14,389 nt of DNA from an uncultured Oscillospiraceae bacterium (GTDB taxonomy: Bacteria > Bacillota > Clostridia > Oscillospirales > Oscillospiraceae). Below, piece by piece: positions 7,495 through 14,389 of the stretch. The stretch is from positions 1 through 14,389 of the forward strand of contig CAKUJL010000015.1 of assembly GCA_934661715.1 (NCBI GenBank), written 5' to 3'. The notes under the pieces are model-generated. The model was not told the origin of the DNA, made no database searches, and saw only the letters and a program-made list of their open reading frames with translations. Both the position numbers and the translations under genes were made by a program. The number at the start of each line of letters is the position of its first letter. Within the stretch, counting starts at the first letter, position 1.

Positions 7495-10400
7495 TTATTT
7501 TGCGACATTCTGCGCGAAGCGCATGAGGATTGCTGCGACCTCCGCTCTTGTTGCGTTGCCCTGCGAGGCAAGGGTCGTTGCGGTTCTGCCATTGATGAGG
7601 CCCGCGCCCACGGCCCAGCGCATTGCGTCGACGGCCCAGCTCGAAACGTTCGAAGCGTCCGTGTAGCCGGAAATGTCAGCGGATGCGGCCACATCGTAGC
7701 CCTTCGCCTTCGCGTAGCGATACAGCATCGCGGCAAGCTGCTCACGGGTGATCTTGCCCTCGATGTTCGTGCCGTCGGAAACGCCCGCGTTCATCGCCCA
7801 CGTGCGTCCGGCCGCGTACCACGGATTTCCTGCCGTGTTCACACCGTCGAGCCGTGCCAGAATCGTGACGATCATGCCGCGCGTCGTGTCCGCGTTCGGG
7901 CTGAACGCCCAGTCGGACGTGCCGTTCATGAGGCCGTTTTCCAGCGCGTACTGGACCGCGTTGTAGTACCAGTCGCTGCGCGAAACGCCGTTGAACTTCG
8001 AAGCGTCGACGGTGACGGTGTCCTTCTTCGGCTTGTTCGGCGAGTCGATCTTGATGGTGCTGCCGGGCTTGCTCGGGTTCAGGATCTCATTGTAGCGCTT
8101 TTCCGCGGCAGTGAGCTTCTCATAGCCCTGCACCTCGGACTTCGTCTTCTCGCTCAGCGAATCGTAAGCCGCGCGGGCCGCCCGGATCGCGTCGCCGCTG
8201 TCCTTCGTAACCTCGCAGATCGCGTCGATCAGCTCATCGACCTCCGCAGCGGTCTTCGTGACCACGATGGTGGCGCAGCCGGGGGCGGAAACCACAACGG
8301 GCTTAAGGTTCGGGTTGTTGTCGATTGCCACTTTGCCGCCCTTTGTCCAGGCGTAGTACGTGCCTTCGGCGGCAAACGTCAGCGTGACCTTGCCGTCTTC
8401 ACCGGTCGTCGCGGTCGCAGTGGAATTTTCGTCGATGCTCGTGCCGGAATAGACGCTCTCGCCGGAAACGGCGGCAAACGTTGTAGGAACATTAGAGCCG
8501 GTGCCCATGTCGGAGTGCGCGAGCAGGTAGGAAAGCGTCAGCTCCTCGCCGTGCGGGACGCGGAAGAGCTTCTGCGGGGTGTTCTGCGTCTCAGCGAAGA
8601 AGTGGAAGCCGCTGGTTTCATGCGTATAGAAGCTCGCATCGCTGAACATCGCCACGTCCACGAAATCGCCGTCTTTCAGAACGATCTCGTCCGCCGTCGC
8701 GCCCATGGAGCCGTCCGCCTTCATCGGGTACTGGCCGTTGACGTCATAGATCAGGTTCGCGCCGTGGTTCCAGAAGCTGGTCATATACATATGGCCCGCG
8801 CCGCCCGAAACCGTCAGCCAGTCGGATGGGACCGTCAGCCTACCCTTGCCGCACGCATCCTCGCTCAGACCGAGGCCGTAGCGCTCGAGCGCGGTGATGA
8901 ACAGGTGCAGCACCGTCGGCTCTTCGACGAGCTTGCCGTTTTCGTGGTGGTTGTACGCCTCCAGACCGTACTGCGAGAGATCAAAATACGTCACCTTCAG
9001 TGGCACGTTGGCAAGCACGGTATTGCTCGTGCCGGTCTGGAACGCGTCGTCGTTGGACAGGGAGAACAGGACCTCCACGGACTTGAAGTTCTCGCGGTCG
9101 GCGTCGGTGTAGTCCTTGTGGACGGCAAGCGTGATCGTCGCTTCGCCAACGCCATACCGGAAGGTAATTGTCTGTGCGCCGATAAACTGCGGGTCAAACG
9201 TGTTAAGCTGCTTTACATCCTGCAAACTCAGCTTCACGCTTGTGTTATCGCTCCGATACGCCGTAAACTCGATGCCCGTCAGGTCAAGCTCTTCGCCCTG
9301 TTTATAGGTCGCTTTATAGCTGCCGGAGACTTCGAGCCTGTAGAAAATCGGCTCTCTGCTGTGTACGGGGCCATTTGTTCCCTGCGTCCAGTTCTTCCAG
9401 CTGGAATCCGAAGCGTTCAGCAGACTTACAGCCGTTCCGTCTTTGAACTCGTCTGCTGTTTTCTTTGCAGCCAGCTTGTCCGCGTCCGTTCCGAGCGGAT
9501 CATCGGTACGATTCAGATTTGAGAGAGAAACGCCTCGGATTTTAGGAAGTTCTTTGCTTGTATCGAAGACTTCGCAGTTTTCAGCAGTAACATCAGCGCT
9601 TGTATCAAGATAAAGGATTGCACCAATACCGTTATCCGCACCGCATCCCTCAAGGAAGTAGTTGTTTGAAATGGTATTGTTGATATTTAACGATTTGAAC
9701 CTACCAACAATACCGCCACAGCTGGCATTTTCATCAGTCGCCGTTACTGTTCCGTAAAAACAGTTGTCTTGGATATATGATGTGTCCCACGCCTGAATTT
9801 GGCTGGGTTCACCGCCAAGAATACCACCAACACAGTCCGCTCCGGTAATCGTGCCGCTTACATAGCAATTTTGAATTGTTGCACCCGGCGTATTTGGAGC
9901 CGAGTCCGCCGTATATCCGCCGCCTGCGATACCGCCGACATACTTGCCAGTCGAAGTGACAGTGCCGAGGAACGCAGAGTTTGTAATCGTGTAAGGCCCC
10001 ATGCTTTGGCCTTTCTGCCCGACCAGTCCGCCAACGAAATTGGAACCAACCACATCCGCATAGCTGACGCAGTCAGTAATTGTTCCGTTGAACAGACCGC
10101 CAAAAGAGCCGATATTACCGGCGGCTTCTGTGCCGATCGTTACGCCCTTTTCCACAACACAGCTGCGGATATTAACAACGTTTCCGCCGGAAGCAAAGCC
10201 GCCGAGGAAACCGCCCTTTTCTATAACAGAACCGGACTTGATGGTTACATTGATAATATCGATTGTGTCCGGGCAGCCAGGTGCATAGCTGCCGCCGGTG
10301 CCGACATTATAATTTCCATCATCACCATAATCGACAGCATAATCACTGACCAGGGCAAAATTTTTTAAGTGCGGCGCTTTGATAGAAAGATTCTGGACGG

Positions 10401-12831
10401 TAGCTTCGCGGACAAATTTGAACAATGGCTGATCTGTGTTTTCAGCATAAGTCAGCGTATGATTGCCGCCATCCAATGTGCCGGAAAAAACATTCCAGCC
10501 CTTGCCCTTTGTGCCAGCGTCGCCGGTACCGATGGATTTCCAATTTTCATCAAGTGCAATGTCTTTTGTGAAAATCAGATAGGTGTCAGCGAAATCATAT
10601 CCACCTTCGACATAAGCGCGCAATTTCTCCAAATCCGCCTGACTGGAAAGCTCCCAGGGGGAGGTCTGTGTGCCGGCACCGGTAAACTTGATTGTGTCAG
10701 GGCGGCTGGAGCTGTCTTTGTCAATATATACGTATACCGGAACGCTTGTTGTTTTGTTGAAGTTTCTAAATTCGCCAAGATAATTGAACGATACGCGGCA
10801 ATACCATGCCTGTCCACCGATTGCGTAATCCGTGCTGGGCTTATAGCTCGGCAACGAGGTTGGCACGCTGTCATTCAGCGGGCCCCAGTTATAATGGACC
10901 CGTATCGTTCCATCTTCGATCAATTTTGCAAAATGCGGTTCGTATGTAACAGCTACTGTAAGCGGAGTTACATCCGTATCACCCTTCTCATAATAAAAGC
11001 CTTTTTTGTTTTCTCCAAATAAGTCTGCTTTATCCTGCGGAAGGTCGGGGATCTCCATGCTCCATGAAATGGAATCAATTGGGTCATCATACACAATCAC
11101 ATGTGCGAAGGCTGACGAAGTTTTGCTGTCACCATTGGAAGCGATACAATAGTAGTACCGTTCTTCAACGGTATCTGTTGCGGGAGAATATGCAGTGCTG
11201 GTCGCACCATCAACCATCGTGCCGCCTTTCGTGCTGTTTGTTGTGTTGAAGTACCACTGATATGTGACAGCGCCATTTGCATTTGCAAATACATGCAGCG
11301 GCTTTACATACGCTTCGCCGTCACCGACAATGTATTCCTGCACTTTCTGTGTGGGCTGCTCAATGAAAACCGGCGCAGCCTGATCAGCAGCCTTATGGAA
11401 GACGACCGTGTATGTGCCATCCGCATAGTTTTCACCTTCCCGATGAACAACTATCGTCGCTGTCGTCTTGGCATCTGTCAAATTGACGGGGAACGCTTTA
11501 CCGGACTCAGCTGGCGCACCATTTACAGTGATTGTATCGCCTGATTTCACAGTAGGCGTCAAAGTCGCTGTCTCCGCATTATGGCTCACATAAACGTCCA
11601 AATGCCCGGTGGTATAGTCGGCGTCACTGAGCAGCGAACCGTCTGTGGTCAAACCTGTAAGCTGAATTTGCCGTTTGATGTTAATGATATAATCATCAGA
11701 CAACGGCTTGTCTTTTGCCAGCTGCAAGCTCGTATCATTGATATATAATTTGAGCTTTTGTGCGCCGTTTATGTTGATGGTTCCTGTTGTTTTTCCATCA
11801 AGAAGGCCTTTTACGTTCACACTCTTGTAGGTTGTTCCGTCCGTACTAACTTCTGAATACCATTGCAGATTGCCCGAAGCAGATGCGTATGCCATGCGGC
11901 CATAAAGTGTCGTGGCGCTATCCGGAACGGTAATCGGGTATTCCTTTGTTCCGCTGGCGTAATGCAGAAGGTCTGTGGAAGCTTCCGACAGACCAAGCTG
12001 AATACTCTCGGGAACGGGCCTGTTTTCCTCAACGTGTACCATACACGCCGCTGGTGCAGCACCATCTTTAGGTACTGTATAAATCAAATAGTCTCCCGTT
12101 TCATCAAACGTTGCTGTAATTTTTCCTGTTGCGGGTGTAGTAGCTATTTTTGTTCCAGTTTCCGCACCTGCTTTTTTGTAATAAACATCCCGACTTTTTG
12201 CAGCAGAGACCTTTTTTACCGGGGCAAGATTTGGTTTGCTATTATTAAATGTATTTGCGCAAAGTGTAAACTCTTGCCCTTTATACGCCGTAATACGGGC
12301 ATCGTTTGCAAATAGCATTGTTTTTTGTGTACTGTTTGAAAAAAAGTCGGCTTTGGATTCATAGTTCTGAACAACATACAAATGAGAATTACTTGCGATT
12401 ACTGCATTACCAGAGCCTACTTTTATGTTAGTTGAAAAGCTCGTTGGTGCCTGTTTATATCTATCAAGCAGCAAAAAGCTACTTTCAACGTTCCAGATTT
12501 TTTTGGCTGTGGCCATTCCTTTGGCAGCACTGCTGGTTTCAAAGTCTTTTAATCCACCCGGTGCGTACAGCTTATGCGCGCAATACAGCATATCATAGGC
12601 AGTAAGTTTCCCATCGCCGTCTACATCAGAAACTTGTACTGCTTTCGCTGCCATCTCTGTTCCATCTTTTGCTTTAGCAAAATCATAAGCTCCTTCTTTG
12701 TTTTGCAAAGCGATTGTCAAATATGCTGTTAGTGATTCAGGGGCATCTGCCGCCAATGCTCTCGGCTGGGATACTGCTACAAATCCCAATGCCATGATAA
12801 GAGCAATAAAACCTGTTAGAAGTTTTTTCAT
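7495..12831 (-). CDS. Giant secreted SLH-anchored multidomain protein with DUF4430-like region
   Basis: This 1778-residue protein starts at ATG 12831, with GGAGG (12837-12841) five bases upstream; an in-frame ATG 48 bases earlier lacks this. Order of parts: signal peptide (1-28, cleavage near ALA-AD); one dockerin-like EF-hand, DVDGDGKLTAYD (69-80); Ig-like/beta-sandwich modules (about 190-590), including a cadherin-like stretch near 390-480 and an Ig-like YQWYF domain near 487-582; a GLUG-type beta-helix (about 720-1090) with GGLFNG, VGGLVGQ, VGGIAGG, VGGILGG and CGGIVGR; a bacterial Ig-like domain (1165-1240); a DUF4430-like region (about 1250-1405, with PTVLHLFITALERYG, NLIYDVNGQYP, LKDGDFVDVAMFSD); a short helical segment (1527-1585); and three SLH repeats (about 1612-1778). 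It should be displayed on the wall. It is second in the operon, behind the 208-residue secreted protein. Adhesion or ligand capture is inferred; the exact function is unknown. Confidence 0.88.
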   Translation of the reverse strand: MKKLLTGFIALIMALGFVAVSQPRALAADAPESLTAYLTIALQNKEGAYDFAKAKDGTEMAAKAVQVSDVDGDGKLTAYDMLYCAHKLYAPGGLKDFETSSAAKGMATAKKIWNVESSFLLLDRYKQAPTSFSTNIKVGSGNAVIASNSHLYVVQNYESKADFFSNSTQKTMLFANDARITAYKGQEFTLCANTFNNSKPNLAPVKKVSAAKSRDVYYKKAGAETGTKIATTPATGKITATFDETGDYLIYTVPKDGAAPAACMVHVEENRPVPESIQLGLSEASTDLLHYASGTKEYPITVPDSATTLYGRMAYASASGNLQWYSEVSTDGTTYKSVNVKGLLDGKTTGTININGAQKLKLYINDTSLQLAKDKPLSDDYIINIKRQIQLTGLTTDGSLLSDADYTTGHLDVYVSHNAETATLTPTVKSGDTITVNGAPAESGKAFPVNLTDAKTTATIVVHREGENYADGTYTVVFHKAADQAAPVFIEQPTQKVQEYIVGDGEAYVKPLHVFANANGAVTYQWYFNTTNSTKGGTMVDGATSTAYSPATDTVEERYYYCIASNGDSKTSSAFAHVIVYDDPIDSISWSMEIPDLPQDKADLFGENKKGFYYEKGDTDVTPLTVAVTYEPHFAKLIEDGTIRVHYNWGPLNDSVPTSLPSYKPSTDYAIGGQAWYCRVSFNYLGEFRNFNKTTSVPVYVYIDKDSSSRPDTIKFTGAGTQTSPWELSSQADLEKLRAYVEGGYDFADTYLIFTKDIALDENWKSIGTGDAGTKGKGWNVFSGTLDGGNHTLTYAENTDQPLFKFVREATVQNLSIKAPHLKNFALVSDYAVDYGDDGNYNVGTGGSYAPGCPDTIDIINVTIKSGSVIEKGGFLGGFASGGNVVNIRSCVVEKGVTIGTEAAGNIGSFGGLFNGTITDCVSYADVVGSNFVGGLVGQKGQSMGPYTITNSAFLGTVTSTGKYVGGIAGGGYTADSAPNTPGATIQNCYVSGTITGADCVGGILGGEPSQIQAWDTSYIQDNCFYGTVTATDENASCGGIVGRFKSLNINNTISNNYFLEGCGADNGIGAILYLDTSADVTAENCEVFDTSKELPKIRGVSLSNLNRTDDPLGTDADKLAAKKTADEFKDGTAVSLLNASDSSWKNWTQGTNGPVHSREPIFYRLEVSGSYKATYKQGEELDLTGIEFTAYRSDNTSVKLSLQDVKQLNTFDPQFIGAQTITFRYGVGEATITLAVHKDYTDADRENFKSVEVLFSLSNDDAFQTGTSNTVLANVPLKVTYFDLSQYGLEAYNHHENGKLVEEPTVLHLFITALERYGLGLSEDACGKGRLTVPSDWLTVSGGAGHMYMTSFWNHGANLIYDVNGQYPMKADGSMGATADEIVLKDGDFVDVAMFSDASFYTHETSGFHFFAETQNTPQKLFRVPHGEELTLSYLLAHSDMGTGSNVPTTFAAVSGESVYSGTSIDENSTATATTGEDGKVTLTFAAEGTYYAWTKGGKVAIDNNPNLKPVVVSAPGCATIVVTKTAAEVDELIDAICEVTKDSGDAIRAARAAYDSLSEKTKSEVQGYEKLTAAEKRYNEILNPSKPGSTIKIDSPNKPKKDTVTVDASKFNGVSRSDWYYNAVQYALENGLMNGTSDWAFSPNADTTRGMIVTILARLDGVNTAGNPWYAAGRTWAMNAGVSDGTNIEGKITREQLAAMLYRYAKAKGYDVAASADISGYTDASNVSSWAVDAMRWAVGAGLINGRTATTLASQGNATRAEVAAILMRFAQNVAK

Positions 12832-12841
12832 TTTATCCTCC

Positions 12842-12877
12842 GAACAGGGGGCGGCTTCGCCGCCCCCCATCTTGTTC
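12842..12877 (-). other. Intercistronic hairpin before the giant SLH gene
   Basis: On the - strand GGGGGCGGC-GAA-GCCGCCCCC forms a 9-bp stem (12867-12859 with 12855-12847). Outer arms GAACA/TGTTC (12877-12873, 12846-12842) can extend it with a bulge. There is no T-run, and its outer arm ends one base before GGAGG (12841-12837). It could stabilise the upstream mRNA, be a processing site, or limit ribosome loading on the 1778-codon gene. Confidence 0.55.
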
Positions 12878-12882
12878 ACTAA

Positions 12883-13509
12883 TTACGAAATATCTTCTGC
12901 GCTGTAGAAGTAAGTGCCAAGGTCAACGTAAATTACGGTGCCGGAGGGCAGAGAAGTAATCGCAACGTTGCTCAGGTAAGAATTGGAGAAAGTTGGATTC
13001 GCTGTCGCTGCATCCGCAGTTGTATCCGTGCCGATCACAAAGCCTTCGCCGGAGAGCCACCATGTACCATCACCGTTGTCTCCTCCGTCGAACATAAGCT
13101 CCCGATTGTCAATATTGTGGATGTAACCACCAGGAGCGCCTGTTTTCGGATTGGCATCCCAGCCGCCCTGAAGCGTGTGATTGGTAGAGAGTGCCGCAGC
13201 CGCAACAACATCCAACACAGAGATAGTTCCATACATGGCGTGGCCAGTCGGCTCGGAATAGACGGCTTTGCATGCAGCCAGAGAAACACCGTTCAGTGTA
13301 GAAAGGTTTACCTGCACCGTGCTGTTCGTAGTGAACAAGTCACTGCCATTTGCCGGCGTCCATGTGTATACATCGTCCTGATTATAGCTGTAGTTGTAGG
13401 TGAACTTGACTGTAACAGTGTCGCTTGTGGTGATGTTGGTAGCGAATGTGCTGACGCTCAAGCTGAGCACCATCACGAGTGCCAATGCGAGGGACAGAAT
13501 CTTTTTCAT
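12883..13509 (-). CDS. Small secreted protein, DUF4430-like
   Basis: This 208-residue protein has a clear signal peptide (MKKILSLALALVMVLSLSVSTFA, cleavage near residue 23) and no lipobox, SLH repeat or membrane anchor, so it should be exported. The region with ISVLDVVAAAA (about 95-105), GGYIHNIDNRELMF, DGTWWLSGEGFVIG and LPSGTVIYVDLGTYFYS resembles the layout of DUF4430 / transcobalamin-C-terminal-like domains: a VLD helix, then a GY...I strand, a W-rich segment with NG-like turn, and a final GD/GT-V strand. This match is by eye and is moderate. The start ATG at 13509 has AAGGAG (13524-13519) nine bases upstream. It is the first gene after the B12-box leader and lies 51 bases before the giant SLH protein gene, so the two are probably co-transcribed. 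Ligand binding outside the cell is a reasonable guess. Confidence 0.75.
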   Translation of the reverse strand: MKKILSLALALVMVLSLSVSTFATNITTSDTVTVKFTYNYSYNQDDVYTWTPANGSDLFTTNSTVQVNLSTLNGVSLAACKAVYSEPTGHAMYGTISVLDVVAAAALSTNHTLQGGWDANPKTGAPGGYIHNIDNRELMFDGGDNGDGTWWLSGEGFVIGTDTTADAATANPTFSNSYLSNVAITSLPSGTVIYVDLGTYFYSAEDIS

Positions 13510-13599
13510 AAAAATACTCTCCTTATGTTTTTCGCATAATTGTGAATAGACGGACTATGATATCACCGGATCAATCGCCCCCGGCGTTATCAACAAAAC

Positions 13600-13634
13600 A
13601 AAAAATCCGCCGATCTCCCTTTGGAAATCAGCGG
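13600..13634 (-). terminator. Intrinsic terminator at the end of the B12-box leader
   Basis: On the - strand CCGCTGATTTCC (13634-13623), loop AAAG, and GGAGATCGGCGG (13618-13607) form a 12-bp stem with two G-T pairs, followed by ATTTTTT (13606-13600). It lies about 90 bases before the first start codon of the operon, inside the same transcript as the leader, so it can act as an attenuator. CAGCGG at 13681-13676 can pair with CCGCTG (13634-13629), the left arm of this stem, and form a competing antiterminator. A separate 7-bp hairpin (13654-13638, loop GAG) lies between them. Confidence 0.75.
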
Positions 13635-13699
13635 CGCGGGCGGTCTCACCGCCCTGTGCAACGTGAAATCGCTCACCGCTGCAGATACACGATCGCTCC

Positions 13700-13880
13700 T
13701 CGCGAGTAATACAGGTCTTCTGACTTGCGATAGGGAGCGCAAAGGCTCCTGCGGCCACGTTCTGTCTTCTCACAGGTCTTCCCTGCAATGACGGACTTTC
13801 GTCCCAGCGAAAAAATCGCCTCAAACGTGGTCTCACGCGCACAGCACCGTTTCGTGTCGGCAAAAACTGCCTTCTTCCTT
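13700..13880 (-). promoter_or_regulatory. Cobalamin-riboswitch-like leader with a B12 box (divergent)
   Basis: Read on the - strand, CGCAAGTCAGAAGACCTG ends in AGTCAGAAGACCTG (13725-13712), a very good B12 box, the most conserved 3' element of the cobalamin riboswitch. Upstream, the order of other blocks is roughly right: GGTGC (13848-13844), GGGAC (13805-13801), AAAGTCC (13799-13793), CTGTGAG (13775-13769), and a GGAGC/GCTCC hairpin (13749-13734). A stem CCACGTT/AACGTGG (13830-13824 with 13761-13755) encloses the hairpins GCGA/TCGC and GGAC-GAAA-GTCC. The usual core (GGTG-AA-TCC and CCCGC-ACTGT) is not intact, so this is either a variant or a decayed copy. The terminator at 13634-13600 and DUF4430-like genes downstream support a regulatory role. 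A covariance-model score was not available. Confidence 0.55.
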
Positions 13881-13953
13881 GCCTATCCTGCCCGAGGGCT
13901 TTGCGGACGCGGCATGTATTACGGTATCCGATATGAACTTGTCAGAGCTTATC

Positions 13954-13994
13954 GTCCGCAGCACCCTGCGGACGCACGAAGGGCCGGCCCTTCG
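13954..13994 (-). other. Two hairpins at the 5' end of the leader
   Basis: The predicted transcript begins a few bases before an 18-base perfect palindrome, CGAAGGGCCGGCCCTTCG (13994-13977). This is followed by an 8-bp hairpin GTCCGCAG/CTGCGGAC with loop GGTG (13973-13954). They precede the B12-box region by about 75 bases. On the + strand the palindrome is followed by CCTTTT and could also be a weak terminator, but no + strand gene ends nearby. Confidence 0.5.
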
Positions 13995-14005
13995 CCTTTT
14001 CTGCC

Positions 14006-14034
14006 ATTGTACACCATTTCCCCCGCGATTGCAA
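14006..14034 (-). promoter_or_regulatory. Promoter of the B12-box leader and surface-protein operon
   Basis: On the - strand TTGCAA (14034-14029) and TACAAT (14011-14006) are separated by exactly 17 bases, a strong sigma-A-type match. The start would be near 13999, giving a 5' untranslated leader of about 490 bases before the ATG at 13509. Nothing else between the promoter and that ATG looks coding. Confidence 0.7.
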
Positions 14035-14189
14035 CCACCACTTCTTCCAGTTTTTCCGCCGAATTTTTGTGAAATCAGACGGCTTTATGGTATAAAAGCT
14101 ATATAAAGGCATCGTTTTCCGGGATATAAATCTGAGAGAAACTTCCGTATTGCCCCGAAGATTTCAATCGCCGCGCAGCGGCACATCCA

Positions 14190-14285
14190 CTTCTTCCCTC
14201 TTCACTATTACCTATTACTTCCCAAAATCCCGCACGCCGGAAGCCGGAATCAGTGAAGAGTGAAGAGTGAAAAAGTAAAAAGTAA
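14190..14285. repeat. AT-rich simple-repeat spacer next to the tRNA
   Basis: The non-coding stretch 14035-14283 holds no gene that I can support. Its right part has AGTGAAGAG twice, overlapping (14252-14260, 14259-14267), an inverted copy CTCTTCACT (14198-14206), AAGTAA twice (14273-14278, 14280-14285), and AAAATCCCGCA twice (14224-14234, 14284-14294; the second copy is part of the tRNA terminator). Such GAGTGAA-type runs look like dispersed intergenic repeats of clostridial genomes. The arms are not nested as one hairpin, and no transposase is present. Confidence 0.45.
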
Positions 14286-14315
14286 AATCCCGCATACTTT
14301 CGTATGCGGGATTTT
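14284..14315 (-). terminator. Terminator of the tRNA-Leu gene
   Basis: On the - strand a perfect 14-bp stem (14315-14302 with 14297-14284) with the stable loop GAAA begins at the last A of the tRNA CCA end. It ends in ATTTT, and the T-rich sequence continues with further runs of five T. This is a clear intrinsic terminator. Confidence 0.88.
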
Positions 14316-14389
14316 GGTGCCGGTGGCCGGACTCGAACCGGCACGCCATCGCTGGCGGTGGATTTTGAGTCCACTACGTCTACCAATTC
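14315..14389 (-). tRNA. tRNA-Leu (anticodon CAA), 5' end cut by window edge
   Basis: Read on the - strand, the visible 75 bases run from GAATTGGTAGAC (D arm) to the encoded CCA end at 14315. The anticodon arm is GTGGA-CTCAAAA-TCCAC, giving anticodon CAA, which reads the leucine codon UUG. The long variable arm CGCCA-GCGA-TGGCG is typical of class II tRNAs such as Leu. The T arm is GCCGG-TTCGAGT-CCGGC, and the acceptor 3' strand CACCGGC is followed by A and CCA. About 12 bases of the 5' acceptor and D stem lie beyond the window. Confidence 0.95.

Noticed and set aside
7354..9522. Long + strand open frame of 722 codons antisense to the SLH gene
   Set aside because: It lacks a ribosome binding site at its start, is rich in Arg/Ala/Val as expected of a shadow frame in GC-rich DNA, and overlaps a - strand gene with clear signal peptide, DUF4430-like and SLH domains.
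12832..12879. Sixteen-residue N-terminal extension of the giant SLH protein
   Set aside because: The extension would be translated from the GC hairpin and ribosome binding site, and it would bury the signal peptide. ATG 12831 after GGAGG is better.
9107..13509. CRISPR array or prophage in the AT-richer part
   Set aside because: No regular direct repeats with spacers and no phage structural, integrase or transposase genes are present; the lower GC belongs to one continuous surface-protein gene and its small partner.
13788..14106. Two + strand open frames in the leader region
   Set aside because: They overlap the structured - strand leader and its promoter, have no convincing ribosome binding sites and no recognisable protein features.
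14099..14386. Small - strand open frame over the tRNA and terminator
   Set aside because: It is simply the open frame through tRNA-Leu and spacer; no ribosome binding site or family match.

Overview
The window looks like chromosomal DNA of a GC-rich member of the Bacillota, most likely an Oscillospiraceae-type gut clostridium. Ribosome binding sites are strong (AAGGAG / GGGAGG) and sigma-A-type promoters are recognisable. There are two proteins with S-layer homology (SLH) domains, a PucR-family regulator next to a DUF917/HyuA operon, and intrinsic terminators between units. The taxonomic call is inference from these features and base composition; no marker gene is present.

Left part, + strand: the 3' end of an SLH-domain surface protein (3-503), then a small protein made almost entirely of four zinc-ribbon repeats (572-1444) that ends in an intrinsic terminator.

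Central part, + strand: a catabolic module. A PucR-type regulator (1565-3151) has its own promoter and terminator. It is followed by a 12-helix NCS1/cytosine-permease-like transporter (3317-4636), a DUF917 / S-methyl-thiohydantoin-desulfurase-family protein (4720-5811) and a HyuA-type hydantoinase/oxoprolinase ATPase (5814-7367). The last two genes are 2 bases apart. Together they suggest import and ATP-dependent or desulfurative opening of a small cyclic ureide-like or hydantoin-like compound, with PucR as the sensor. The substrate cannot be read from the sequence. A perfect hairpin (7455-7481) ends this unit and separates it from the convergent unit on the right.

Right part, - strand (read from right to left): a good promoter at 14034-14006 and a non-coding leader of nearly 500 bases. 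The leader contains a clear B12-box motif (AGTCAGAAGACCTG), a string of hairpins resembling a divergent cobalamin riboswitch, and an intrinsic terminator at 13634-13600. Two secreted-protein genes follow: a 208-residue protein (13509-12883) and a 1778-residue SLH-anchored protein (12831-7495). The large protein has a dockerin-like EF-hand, Ig-like and cadherin-like modules, a GLUG beta-helix stretch, a DUF4430-like region and three C-terminal SLH repeats. Both proteins have DUF4430-like (transcobalamin-C-terminal-like) regions. The combination of a B12-box leader with DUF4430 surface proteins suggests a corrinoid-controlled surface system, possibly for corrinoid capture. This is the most interesting part of the window.

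At the right edge lies a tRNA-Leu (anticodon CAA) on the - strand, cut by the window end, with its own terminator and a simple-repeat spacer next to it.
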